Positions 9,076-18,591 of a DNA stretch of 20,667 bases are shown in pieces; the stretch's first letter is position 1; each line of letters begins with the position of its first letter. Made by a program: the position numbers and the translations under genes. The DNA comes from Russula earlei. Taxonomy: Eukaryota > Basidiomycota > Agaricomycetes > Russulales > Russulaceae. The DNA lies in assembly GCA_025769875.1 (NCBI GenBank), contig JAGFNK010000830.1:1-20667 (forward strand), given 5' to 3'. The notes below the pieces were generated by a model that ran no database searches, was not told the DNA's origin, and worked only from the letters and a program-made list of their open reading frames with translations.

Positions 9076-9309
9076 GCATGCTGCATGTTGCCCAAGGGCT
9101 GCAATGGTCTAGGACGCGCAACGCGGCATGCGCGCAGTCGATAACGGGGTCGGAATACCACGGGCGGCGGGTCTAGTCTAAAGGAGAACGAATGAAGGAT
9201 TGAAAAGAGGTGGAATGTCCACGGAGGAGACGGGCTGGAACGCGAGAGGGGCGCGCGCGATTGCGACCACGGGGCCATTAGGCTGTCAGCAGGGAAAGGA
9301 AGAAAGGAT

Positions 9310-9805
9310 CCAAAGCAGTAAAAACGTACGCAGAGTCGAGTCAGAGAGGCGGATATGAAACGGGTTTGAGCGCTCGAAGACGACGAGTGCGGAGGCGTCG
9401 GACGAGACCCGGCCGTTCAGGGTTGTGCCGGACTTGTCGAGCGAGGGCACAAGCGTCGAAAGCTTTCTACCTGTGTGGGCGGTCGAGACGGCGGGAGGTG
9501 GAGGCGGAGAGGAGGCGGGGGAGGTGGAGGTATGGAGGGATGTAGTGTCTGAATACCTGCTTTCGTCGTAGTAGCCGCACCAACTCACCTTGCGCTAAAC
9601 TAAGAGAAAACGCCGTTCAAGAGTAACCGGGTTGGTGGCCTCGAGCAGGGCTCTTCGGCTGTGTTTGTCCAGTTCGGAAAGGAGGAAGCGAGTGAATTTG
9701 GGGGTGTGTTCGCCTTGTGGACGTGTAGAGCACAAATCGGAACGAAAGCATTCAGAGGCAGAGTGGAGAGCGGTCGCTGAGGACACCACCAACTGGCGTT
9801 CAAAG
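9310..9805 (-). pseudogene. Inverted duplicate copy B of an unidentified gene fragment
   Basis: This is the minus-strand counterpart of 6310-6845. Two frames are readable: about 9805-9598, with SEHTPKF-like and RFLLSELDKHSRRALLEATN segments, and 9588-9300, with TLVPSLDKSGTTLNGRVSSD and SALVVFERSNPFHIRLSDST. Between them lie splice-like sites (GTGAGT near 9590 and ACAGGTAG near 9470). After the second frame a GTACGT...CTGACAG intron-like stretch leads toward PNGPVVAIARAPLAFQPVSS (about 9280-9220), but in another phase. The copy reads better than copy A and may derive from an intact gene elsewhere. I cannot assign a family. Confidence 0.5.
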
Positions 9806-9828
9806 TTCAAATCATACTGGTAGCGCCC

Positions 9829-10167
9829 TTATCCATGCCGTATGATATTTGAGCTTTGCTTCACGAGGCCAACTGCGGTGTAAACGTCGTGTACGGGGCG
9901 CGGTGGTGGGTGCTCTTCGTCGTACTTATGCCGCTGCTGGTGGCTCCTGGGTAATTCCAGACGATCACCGTACCCCCCAGATGTTACATGGGTTGAGTAG
10001 TATAACATGCTGTTTGTCACGCTTGCCGGTGTCGGGCTCTGAGGTTCACGGGAGAGAGGGTGCCGATCCACGGAACCACTGACATTCATGAAATGGAAAG
10101 AACACAAAATAGATTGCACATTTCCTACGTTTAGGGGCCAACAATAATCCCACTGCAAAGAAACGGC
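9829..10167. other. Intergenic stretch, no gene supported
   Basis: A 109-codon minus-strand frame (9829-10158) exists, but its composition and lack of motifs suggest chance. This stretch lies just downstream of the secreted-protein gene and should include its 3' untranslated region. Confidence 0.4.
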
Positions 10168-10519
10168 TCAAGAATCTCGTTCTCCCGGTACTTGTCCCCC
10201 ATCTTTCCTATAGGCGCTGACCCGTCTCTGATAACGGGAAAGACCATCTGGATCAAACATTTCGTACAATCTCTTTCGTTCCGGGTTTTTCATAATGCCC
10301 ATATACATTTCGTGTCTTTCCTTGTCAAAAACAAATGGTGGACTCGGACTCCTCCGATCTCCTCCGCTCACCACTTCTCTGCAAAGTAAAGTTATTTTCA
10401 GAGGATGAATTGAACTCAGAGAGGTCGGCATACTTTGAGGGATCATTACTGGGAAGTGCGAGTGATGGAACGATGCCACTGGCGAGGCAAAACAAGGCGA
10501 AAATAGGAGAGGTGCGCAT
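10168..10519 (-). CDS. Small secreted protein, two exons
   Basis: I predict a 98-residue protein from exon 1 (10434-10519) and exon 2 (10168-10378), separated by a 55-bp intron (10379-10433) with GTATGC at its 5' end and TTTACTTTGCAG at its 3' end. That is the usual intron size in mushrooms, and the splice keeps the frame. The first 21 residues (MRTSPIFALFCLASGIVPSLA) form a signal peptide: a positive start, a hydrophobic core and an SLA cleavage site. The mature part is hydrophilic and charged, with KERHEMYMGIMKNPERKRLY followed by EMFDPDGLSRYQRRVSAY. It has no cysteines and no domain I recognise. The mature protein is too short for an enzyme, so an effector-like or cell-surface role is possible but is inference only. 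A TATA box lies about 50 bp upstream. Without splicing the exon 1 frame would stop at about 10325, giving a 64-residue product. Confidence 0.68.
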
Positions 10520-10564
10520 CGGTAGTTGTGCGAAGAAATTTTGTAACGAAAGTTGGGTAGGAAG

Positions 10565-10570
10565 TTTATA
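10565..10570 (-). promoter_or_regulatory. TATA box of the secreted-protein gene
   Basis: The minus strand reads CTTTATAAAC here, about 46-51 bases upstream of the ATG at 10519. A second TATAAAG lies further upstream near 10650. Both are predictions from sequence only. Confidence 0.4.
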
Positions 10571-10573
10571 AAG

Positions 10574-11150
10574 ATTGCAGGTAGCCAGTACCTGATTGTA
10601 TGTCGTGAGTTGGAGCGCAGCTGGAGAGAATTGTAACCGCAGGGATTAGCTTTATACGGTGGCAACTCCACCTCCTCCGTTCAGAATCAAAATAGGGAGG
10701 GCTATATATCAGTCACATCATGATCTGGTGATGTATTATTAGTGAAGTATTGTAGCGATCCCGGAGGACATGCTTGTGAGTTCCTAATAGGCTGGTGGCT
10801 TGATCTGATCCAATTTCCGGTGCACACCCAAGGCGAGAGATGAGCGAACCCGGGCAAGATGTCGAACGCGGACGCGACGAGAATTCGCGACATCTTGAGG
10901 TACGCAGATGTTTAGAGTGGGGAAAGAGAACTTAATAAGGAGATAGAGAACAAATGAAATACGGGTATCAAAGGGGAGTCGAGACCGCAAGAGACGAAGT
11001 GATGACGATCGGGATCGCGCGCGAGGTGGAAACCGCGAGGCGTTGGCCTGCGAGCCCTCGCGTTCGCGTACGTGGCGAGGTGGAAGTGACACGAGAGCAA
11101 GCGCGTGATTCGTTTCAATCCCAGTTGTCACTCACTCACCACCTACAGCC
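10574..11150 (-). other. Possible short gene start, unresolved
   Basis: On the minus strand a pyrimidine-rich tract (about 10975-10900) leads into ATG at 10893, opening a 63-codon frame (MSRILVASAFDILPGFAHLS...) that stops at 10702. Pyrimidine-rich tracts often precede fungal start codons. The protein has no recognised motif. The sequence around the start is a partial palindrome (ATGTCG...CGACAT, 10859-10893), so the plus strand also has an ATG here. I do not regard this as a confident gene. Confidence 0.25.
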
Positions 11151-12476
11151 ACCGACGACGGCTATGGCCACAACATTTCCCTGCAGTCATTGGCCCCTCC
11201 TAATTCCACCGTTCTGTAGAGACGACGACGACAACAACTCCATGTCCACTGCGATGACACAGTCACTCTGATGGCGCCGACTGGACCACCGCCCCTATGG
11301 CAAGCTCCCCCCCTCCCTGAAGTTCTCACCTTGCTAACATGCCCCCCCCCTCCCTTCCTCCAAGCTGCCTCTGCACAACGCGTCCATTCCATGAAGCGCG
11401 TAGCCCCTTCGTTCGACCTGTCTCTCCACGTGCGACGCTCCAATTCCCACAGGCCTCCCTTTTGCCCGCGCTCTCGAATATACCAGGACCAGTGGTGCGA
11501 TCGCCCTCCGCAGACGCTTGCGAACGGAGGCCGAACCGTGATTTTTTTAAGACAAATTCGAGCGCGGCTATGCAGGAGGACGGAACGTGGGGTTCCGTAA
11601 CTAGCATCCTGTGCCGTGCGTTATCCCCGACCGCAGACAGGATTGGCAGTTCTCTGATATACATCTTGTGACTCATGGAGCAACCACGGGCGGAGAAAGT
11701 GTGAAGGGCGCGGGCACAACGGCGGTGTATGGGAGTGGACTTCAATATTGGAGTGGCGTGAGGGCTTCGAGCCTTCCTCGTTATATCGTCAGAGCTTTTC
11801 GATGTCCACCATAATGTCTTGGTACGTGGCGTTCGTTTGATTTTTTTTTTTCCATTTACGCTGATGAAGTCTATGGAAAGATTGGTGGATCGTACGCGAC
11901 AATTCTGCGTCAAGCAGAACAGCCGCGTGCTGCAACAGTGCAATTACCCTTACGCATGGTCCGGGAGACGAATTGTGTACGATGTGTAACCCCGGCTTGT
12001 GATTTTGAGGGATAAAATAGTGAAACAAGGTTTCAGATCGGATTTGTATCAAGTACTACGTGTTGCTGAGATACGTCTTTTGTGGTTAAGGACACCTTTT
12101 CTGTGAAAGAAATCAATACAAAAACTCGGGAAGCATTTTGACAATGACATGATTGAGTAAGGGTGGTGCCTATCTGGCAGAGCATAGAAATACTAGAATC
12201 TGTAGGTTCAATTCATAGAACAGCTCTCAGTCATAGAAACATCAGCAAATTCACATAAAACTTTTTGAGCTTTCTAAAGATGGTATACAGTCAATAAGGT
12301 CAAAAAGTGAGAAGCCATTTGGCTAGGCCCCCCCCCTGAAAAGTTACAGTGTGGAGGTTGGCTGTAAGGCTAGGAAAGCCCAAAAAGTAATCTAAAGTTC
12401 ATAAAGTACTAAAAAGATCCATCAAGACATAAAGTCTTGCTGGAACTAGTGTAAGACCTTGACTGCATCACCCACC
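11151..12476. other. No supported gene; composition changes near 12060
   Basis: Up to about 12060 the DNA is GC-rich with overlapping frames on both strands (for example minus 11326-11943 and plus 11339-11671). None carries a known motif. A GCTAAC branch-like site followed by a C/T tract and AAG (about 11333-11371) could be part of an intron on the plus strand. C-runs occur at about 11342-11350 and 12329-12337. After 12060 the DNA becomes AT-rich and lacks open frames, which fits entry into transposon-derived sequence. I see no terminal repeats in 12060-12476. Confidence 0.4.
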
Positions 12477-12590
12477 CCCATCAGCAAAACTGTCACTACT
12501 AGAAGTGACTAGAAATACTATATTAGGTCATTTTTAGTACACTCTAGTCTGTTCTAGGTGTTTCTAGTAGGATATAGTTTCCCTGATGGG
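12477..12590. repeat. Fold-back repeat, MITE-like
   Basis: The left arm begins CCCATCAGCAAAACTGTCAC and continues TACTAGAAGTGACTAGA. The reverse complement of the right arm begins CCCATCAGGGAAACTATATC and continues CTACTAGAAACACCTAGA. The arms are about 38 bp with mismatches, around a loop of about 40 bp. No target duplication is obvious. It could be a very small MITE or a structural repeat inside a larger element. Confidence 0.5.
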
Positions 12591-13129
12591 CCTCCCCACT
12601 GACCACATGCACCGCCATGCCCCAGCTCATGTGATGCATTCACATCACATCTCAAGCCCTTCACCACAACCTCGACCACCTCACCTGGTCCCAATCCTCT
12701 GGTTCTATTTCACCATTCCCAGCTTTGTCCTCTGTTGCAGTCACTGTCCCCACATCACCAGCTTCCACCACCACCTCTCTGTTGCCCACAGTCATCATTG
12801 CCACCACCTCAGTCTCATCCACCTCTGTCATCACTCTGCCCACCCCAATGGCCCCAGCCCCAGCCCCAGCCTCTCTGGCCACTGTCTCTGCTTCACTCAC
12901 CTCTGCCACCATGTCTATGCCTATCACCATCACCCCTGTGTCCTCAGTCCTGCCCACCTTGGTAGCTTCAGCCCTTGTGCCCTCAGTAGCACCACTGGTC
13001 GCCATCCCTCCTTTGCCCACAATCATCACAGCTGCTGCTTCACCCCCATGCTCACCCATTGTCACCTTTGCCACATGCAATTCAGCACCCACAGCCTCAG
13101 GCCCAGCTCAGCCAGCTGCTGCCACCATA

Positions 13130-14386
13130 CCAGCCCTAGGGATGTGCCTGGCCCGGCCTCAGGCCATGAGCTGGGCCAAGCCAGGCCAAAATAGGCCGGG
13201 CCAAGCCGGGCCAAAGTGATGGCTTCATGATGGCTTTGGCCCGGCCTGTGATTTGAAAAGCCAAAGCCAGGCCGTCAAGCCCCGGCTTTGATCATTTGGG
13301 GTAATCATCAAACTTTAATTTATCAACTTTGCATGGACATGGACACACCATCATTCCCTGTTGTTTTTTATCGTCATATCTGTGCTTCCCTCTCAACCTT
13401 CCTTTTTGCTTGAGTCAAGTACATGTACAATGTAAGCTTTGGTGGCCTATATGTCAATTTGAAATGCTCAGTCACGTTGGTTGCTCGTAATCCCTTTCCT
13501 CAGTCTTAGATCGCTTCGTCCTGCAGTGTACCATGTACACTGGACTTCACTCATTCCACATGTATAATCCATGCTCTTACCATGCCTCATCATGCTCTCC
13601 AGAACATAACGACTCTGTAATATATTTGATATTTAAATATGAAACTGCTATTCTAAAGTCCTCCTACTGCGAATCTGTGAGCACGAGGCGATGCGGCGAT
13701 GATGTTGGGGGCGAGACGCTATGGGCAGCGAGCCCTTGAATAGTGCGGCAATGACGATGGGCGAGGCGCTGTGGGCAGCGAGCCCTTGGGTAAGGCGATG
13801 GTGACGATGACAAACGCGTCATACGGGTCCGTGCGTAGATGTGTGGCGGACATGAGGACGATGCTTGAGGGACAGTCTTGGGAGGGCGCGATGCGCAGCC
13901 GGACAGTGATGGTGTCGTGCCATAGGTCGAAGTGTGGGGAGGAGCCGTGCTCCGACTTGAAGACCGAAGGGATGAAGGTGTTGAGTGCCAAGGTGAGTGA
14001 CGTCGACGGTGATTGAATTGAGCCGTTGTTGTAGTCTGCTGACATGGAGTGGGCAATGCGGTGGGGATGATGTCAAGAGTGGGAACGCGAGGAAAGGAGA
14101 GTGAGGTGAAAGGAATGACGATAGTTGGAAGGAGGGATGTGAGTGGGATGAAAGACGAAGGGAAAGTGAACGCGCAGGGGTGGTACAAGTCATGTGGCCA
14201 GCGGGCTCACATACAAAAAATCTTACATACAAAAGCCATGGCCTAGGCCAGGCCAAGCCAGAGCCAAGCTGGGTTTGATGGCTTTGGCCTGGCCTGGGGT
14301 TTTAGAAAGCCAAAGCCGCCTTGGGCCGAGCCAAAGCCAGGGCTTTCAGGCCAAGCCGGGCCGGAAAAACCCTAAGGTCCAGCCCT
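13130..14386. mobile_element. hAT-type transposon II
   Basis: The left end reads TAGGGATGTGCCTGGCCCGGCC from 13137, close to the TAGTGATGTGCA end of element I. The right end, read inward, gives TAGGGTTTTTCCGGCCCGGC (to 14374), a decayed version. An exact 8-bp duplication CCAGCCCT flanks the element (13130-13137 and 14379-14386). Subterminal zones of about 150 bp on both sides carry many GGCCAAGCC, GGCCCGGC and GGCTTTGG words. The length is about 1.24 kb and no transposase motif is visible, so it is non-autonomous. It interrupts the gag-like region. Confidence 0.75.
13719..14045 (-). pseudogene. Coding-like GC-rich fragment carried inside hAT element II
   Basis: An open minus-strand frame of 108 codons reads MSADYNNGSIQSPSTSLTLA near its start and later SEHGSSPHFDLWHDTITVRL and SSIVLMSATHLRTDPYDAFV. 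Its residue mix looks like ordinary protein, unlike the low-complexity DNA outside the transposon, and I recognise no hAT domain. It may be a captured host gene fragment. An alternative minus frame (13664-14188) is Ser/Pro/Thr-rich and probably a shadow. Near the left end of the fragment (13690-13790) a unit containing GGGCAGCGAGCCCTTG is duplicated. Confidence 0.35.
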
Positions 14387-14814
14387 TGCAGGCTCATCTG
14401 CCACCCCCACCTTCATGTCACCTGCTCCCACACCCCAGTCATCTCATCCCCCTCAGCCCCAGTCACAGGCTTGCCTGCCTTAGAAATCTCAGCCTTGCCA
14501 CCCACCTCCATCACCTCTGCCACTCTCACCTTGCCCTCTGTCACCCCTGTAGCCTCATGCTCACCCACCAACATCTTAGCACCACCCATGTCAGGACTCA
14601 CTGTTGAACAATCCAGTTCAAGAGTGAGGTAGAAGCTTGGAGACAAGTTGACTGAGTTTGAGAACAAAGTTGGTGAAGAGTACAGTCCAAACAAGTAACA
14701 AGTACCAGAGGGGGACTGGTACTGGCTGTGAGAGATGGTCATGGAAAGTAAGGGCCAGGGTGTACTAGATAGGGTGGTCACAGAGGAGTACCCTTGGTAA
14801 TGGAGTGCCACAAA

Positions 14815-15556
14815 TCAAATGGACAGTCTGAAGACTGTCCACTACTTTATTGAGTGCTTATATACTACAAGGGAACTGCTAAATAGGAAACAAGTCATAA
14901 CCTTGTTATTAAGCACAAGAGACAGAGGAGTAAGAAGCCAGGGTATGCTTAGTGAGCATGCTTGGTCATGCTCAGTAAGCTGCTGAGTAAGGAGGCCCAT
15001 AATGATGAGTAAGGGTCTTTAGAGTCCATGTGTTCACTGCTTAGTGCACATGCAAAGCACCTGATTCCTTTACTGTTAGTTAGTTTAGGGCCAGTCATTT
15101 GGGGACTTGGGGTATTTGTCAGTGGAGTAGTGTTGCCTATATGGCCCCTTATATAGTTCTATTAGGGTCCTTAGAGTCGACCCTAATACTTCTATTAAGG
15201 TCCTTAGTATTGCCTTATAGTTCATTCTAAGGTTATTAGAGTTAGTCTAATAACATGTTATAGGGCCTATAGTATCTTTGTTAGTGTCTATTGTAGAGCA
15301 CTTTGGGTCATCCTAAAGGATCTTTAGGAAGCCTATAATATTGTCTCATATTGCTAGAAGGGTTGCCACTAAGTAGGGCTTGCTGTATGTTGATTGTGCC
15401 TAGAATCAATTGTGTGACAATGTGCACACAATATTGTGGACACCTCTACTCACCCCTTTTGCTTGTGTGAACAAGGTGGCATCATAGAGGCTGGGTTTCC
15501 TCTAGTAGGGAAGGATCCTTCAAGGGCCCTCTCCAGGAACTGGTTCATGACATTCA
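14815..15556 (-). repeat. LTR-like segment of a minus-strand Ty3/gypsy element
   Basis: Directly after the chromovirus pol stop (15565-15567) lies a polypurine tract (AAGAGGGGA on the minus strand, 15558-15566), then TGAATGTCATGAACC, a typical LTR start. At the other end the minus strand has a TATA box (TATATAAG, 14857-14864), AATAAA (14846-14851) and a hairpin of 8-bp arms (GGACAGTC/GACTGTCC, 14821-14840). These are the expected order of U3 and R signals. The exact inner end was not found: I see no clear CA followed by a tRNA primer site. The middle (about 15150-15320) contains short repeated units such as TTCTATTAGGGTCCTTAG. No second LTR lies in the window. Confidence 0.55.
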
Positions 15557-15564
15557 TCCCCTCT

Positions 15565-16989
15565 TTATGACCTAGTTGCAGGAGCAACTATGTTATTAGG
15601 CTTGGGCATTGTTGGGTACTGCTGGTGAAAGGCCTTTATAGCCTCTTTGGCTTTGATTAGGTTAGATGCAGGCTCCCAAGTGTTTTCTGCTGTGGGGTAC
15701 CCTTTCCACTGTACTAGGAATTGAATACGTCTACAGTTTGGGAGTGTCTGGAGGCTAGGACCATATCCACTTTCTATTGTTCCTCCCCTTCTATTATAGT
15801 AGGTGGGGGTTGTTTGAAGTTGGGACCATGAGCAGTGGTCTCTTTGTATGGTTTGATCAGGGAATTGTGAAAGACAGGGTATCCTCCATGTCTTTGGTAG
15901 TTCTAGGCATACATTGACTGGGTATGAGGTAATGACCTTGAAAGGTCTGTACTGTCAAGGGGCTATCTTAGCTTTTGGATGTGTTGTTTTCAGGTTAGTG
16001 GCTTCCAGCCAGACTAAGTCTCCTGCTTTGAACTGGTACTTGGGGAAATGGGAACTGGGCTGTCCCATCAATGCTGTAGCATGCCAGAGAGAGGCTGCAA
16101 CTTCCTCTCTGAGTTGGTCCAACTGTTTCAGGCATTTGAGGATGGATGGGAACTTGGTATTGAAACCAAGAGGAGGGGCAAATGTTGGGTTGAAGCCATA
16201 CCATACTTCAAAGGGGGCTTTGTGGATAGCATTATGGGTGTGTGCATTATGAGCAAATTACATGAAGGGGATCAGCTTGGCCCAGTTGTCCTGGTGGTGG
16301 TTACAGAAGATTCTCAAGTATTGTTCTAATTCCTGATTGACTCTTTCTATCTCTCTGTCTGACTGGGGGTGGTATGCTGTACTGAGGGAAGACTTGACAT
16401 TCAACTTCCTCCATAGTTCTTGGGTTACTTTGGCTGCGAACTGTGGTCCTTGATCTGAGATAATTTGGGTTGGAAGTCCCACTCGTCTCCATACATTGCT
16501 CATGATTAAGGAGGCAGTGTCTTCTGTGGTGATAGTCTTATGACATGGGGAAATGATGATGGCTTTACTAAAGCAGTCCATGACCACTAGTAGGCTGTCA
16601 TACCCTTGAGAAAGGGGTAGGTTGACAATGAAGTCCATGGTAATGCTATCCCATATTTTGCCCATTGGTCATGGGGACTAGAGGCATGGTGGTTGATGGG
16701 CAGTTCTTTGTGCTTTGACATGTAGCACAACCATCCATGTAGCTTTTGACAAATGTTAGCATCCCTGGCCACCAGTAGTTATGACTTATCAGTTCATAGG
16801 TCTTCCATTGACCTGGATGGCCGGTGACTAAGGAGTCATAGTGTAGTTTGAGGACCATGCGTCTTAGTGCTTCTGACTTTAGGATGTAGACCTTCCCTTT
16901 GAAGAGGATTAGTCTGTCTTCTAGGTTCCAGTCTGTTGAGATTATCATTGATTTGGGTGATTTGGGTATGTTACCACTACCCTGGTCAT
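15565..16989 (-). pseudogene. Chromovirus (Ty3/gypsy) pol remnant: H2C2, integrase, chromodomain
   Basis: Read on the minus strand from 16989: an integrase zinc-binding domain (HYDSLVTGHPGQW ... CATCQSTKN, about 16860-16690), then the catalytic core. The core has MDFIVNLP, ISDQGPQF and HPQSDREIERVNQELEQYLR, with 35 residues between the second Asp and the Glu (DD35E). It continues KAPFEVWYGFNP and VWLEATNLKT. The remnant ends with a chromodomain (LVQWKGYPTAENTWEPASNL, about 15730-15615), which directs integration to marked chromatin in this group. It is broken by a one-base frameshift near 16655, TAA at 16255-16257, TGA at 15955-15957 and further shifts before the chromodomain. Protease, reverse transcriptase and RNase H are absent because the element is cut at 16989/16990 by a copia insertion. 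Confidence 0.9.
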
Positions 16990-17457
16990 TGTGATGTAAT
17001 CACAGCCGAATGCATTAAAGTGTCAGTTCCACAGACCGGGCAACACCGGCATAGACGCATGACGTGTCGGATCACATGGTCTGGCTCAGCTCATATGCTG
17101 AGATCTGCATTACTTACAATGATAAGTTAATTGATGACAATTGGTAGCTACTAACAACTGATCCTTGTATGATCTTTGTTTCTTATTGATGGTAGCTACT
17201 TGCAGTGTACTTAGAGACACTCTGGAGTACTTAAGAGCATTGTATTTCGATAGATCACTTCAGTCTTGTCTTACACAATACTGAAGTGAGTACTTACTGT
17301 TTCCTATCTTATCTCTTGCATCTAATCACACATTGTAGATATCTTTTGATAGGTATTACTGAATTATAGTCTTGTCTTACACAATACTGAAATATCTTTT
17401 GATAGATCTTAAGGATCTTATCATTGTTATCATAACCTGCACCCATCTGCTTCAACA
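16990..17457 (+). repeat. 5' LTR of a Ty1/copia element
   Basis: The segment starts TGTGATGTAATCACA at the exact point where the chromovirus frame is lost. It ends CTTCAACA immediately before a primer-binding site (17458). Start TG and end CA fit an LTR, and the 468-bp length is reasonable for copia. Two internal repeats occur: AGTCTTGTCTTACACAATAC (17262 and 17368) and ATATCTTTTGATAG (17339 and 17392), perhaps promoter elements. The 5 bases before it are GTCAT, the likely target duplication, whose partner is not in the window. Confidence 0.75.
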
Positions 17458-17469
17458 GGTTATGGGCCC
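17458..17469 (+). other. Primer-binding site matching initiator tRNA-Met anticodon arm
   Basis: The bases GGTTATGGGCCC directly follow the LTR. They are complementary to the anticodon-arm region of initiator tRNA-Met, not its 3' end. Drosophila copia and relatives are known to prime from a half-molecule of this tRNA. The match here is seen in sequence; the priming mechanism is inferred by analogy. Confidence 0.65.
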
Positions 17470-17929
17470 TGATCATGTCTAAATTCCAAAGTTGAAGATT
17501 CACACACAAGCTTATCATTTTTTCCCTCTTCACAAGCCTCTGTTATCAGACAACACCCTACTCCCTTGGTCCCTGGAGCCGAAGGATTGACGCACGTGTT
17601 ATCTATCACGCGTCAGGGGTACTGATTTGATCTTCAATAATCTGGCAACAGCTGCTCCATTAGCCCAGGTTGGCAATTTGCAATTACCTAAAGTTTACTC
17701 ATGGCACCCTCGCCTAATGTTTACATTCCCTCCTCGATCTCAATCACTCGCTTGGTCATCTCGCTTACTGGCCATTACCCCACATCCTGAATAATTATTG
17801 CGCATCGCATTACAGTTACAGATGATAGCCCCTCCAGCAATACTTCTTAGGACGCTGAGGGAGAACACTTTTAGATGCATGTGCTCTTGAAATATACATT
17901 CAGAAGGTCACATTGGCAGTAACAAAAAT

Positions 17930-18395
17930 GACATCAAATTGTATACTTGCAAGCTCAAGTGGGAGGAACTCAAACGTGCATATGGTGGCGTCAGATCAAT
18001 GTCAAGCATTCTACACATGGGCATGCCTTACACGCACATTCCTAGACGTTAGACGACACACATCAGACGTTCCTGTGATTGCAACAAACAATGCATGGAT
18101 CACTCTCCAATATAACCATTTATTCATATTGAATCTCCATTTCACCTCCTTATCTATCTAAATGTTACCTGATGCTTACTCAGCTGTCACGTTGACAAAT
18201 TCTAGCCTCTGGTGCTCTGATGGACCTTTCCACACACAATCCAGGTACAGATCAGTAATGAAGATGGTTGTCAGGCTGGCCTCTCTGCCTCACAAAATAC
18301 AGTCATTCTGGTAAAGACACACAATGCTACATCCAAAATACAATGCTGCTATTGCAATAAACTTGGGTACACAGTCTGGAATACCAGAAGGAGAA
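17930..18395 (+). pseudogene. Copia gag remnant with mutated zinc knuckle
   Basis: A plus frame near 17930-18055 reads LYTCKLKWEELKRAYGGVRS, resembling the copia gag segment that contains W..L...YGG. At 18344-18390 the frame reads QCCYCNKLGYTVWNTRR, which looks like a CCHC zinc knuckle whose His and last Cys have become Tyr and Thr. Stops separate the pieces. The stretch 17470-17930 shows nothing readable. Confidence 0.45.
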
Positions 18396-18591
18396 GGCAA
18401 TGAATACAAAAGTGACAGGCACTGACAGGAACGTCAGCGTGTACATAGTGGGCAATACTGCTCCTATCACCGAGGTATCGGACGTCCAATGAATATGAGA
18501 TTCTGGGTTTCCCTTTATGCGGTGGCTAGATCTTGATCGACTATGGAGCTCCTCATCATATTAGTCTGTTCCAGACCCCTGACTTCATTAT

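Larger units (their letters stand above)
12591..14811 (-). pseudogene. Low-complexity gag-like region, split by hAT element II
   Basis: The two parts (12591-13129 and 14387-14811) have the same composition and belong together if the hAT insert is removed. On the minus strand they encode Glu/Val/Gly/Ala-rich sequence (MGGAKMLVGEHEATGVTEG in the right part, MATSGATEGTRAEATKVGRT in the left). On the plus strand they read as Thr/Ser/Pro/Ala-rich. I prefer the minus strand because an LTR-like segment with TATA box lies just upstream (14815-15556), as expected for gag. The minus frame contains a TGA near the old insertion point and a frameshift near 14415. No zinc knuckle or capsid motif is visible, so the gag label is inference. 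Confidence 0.35.

Noticed and set aside
11326..11943. Minus-strand frame of 205 codons
   Set aside because: It has no recognised motif, shows composition unlike protein (many Arg/Ser/Gly clusters), and a comparable frame exists on the opposite strand.
12725..13219. Thr/Ser/Pro/Ala-rich plus-strand frame of 164 codons, looking like a mucin-type cell-wall protein
   Set aside because: It runs straight into hAT element II, has no signal peptide, and is the mirror of an equally open Glu/Val/Gly-rich minus frame that fits the neighbouring LTR orientation better.
15914..16329. Plus-strand frames opposite the chromovirus integrase tail
   Set aside because: The minus strand carries clear integrase-tail residues, so these are antisense shadows.
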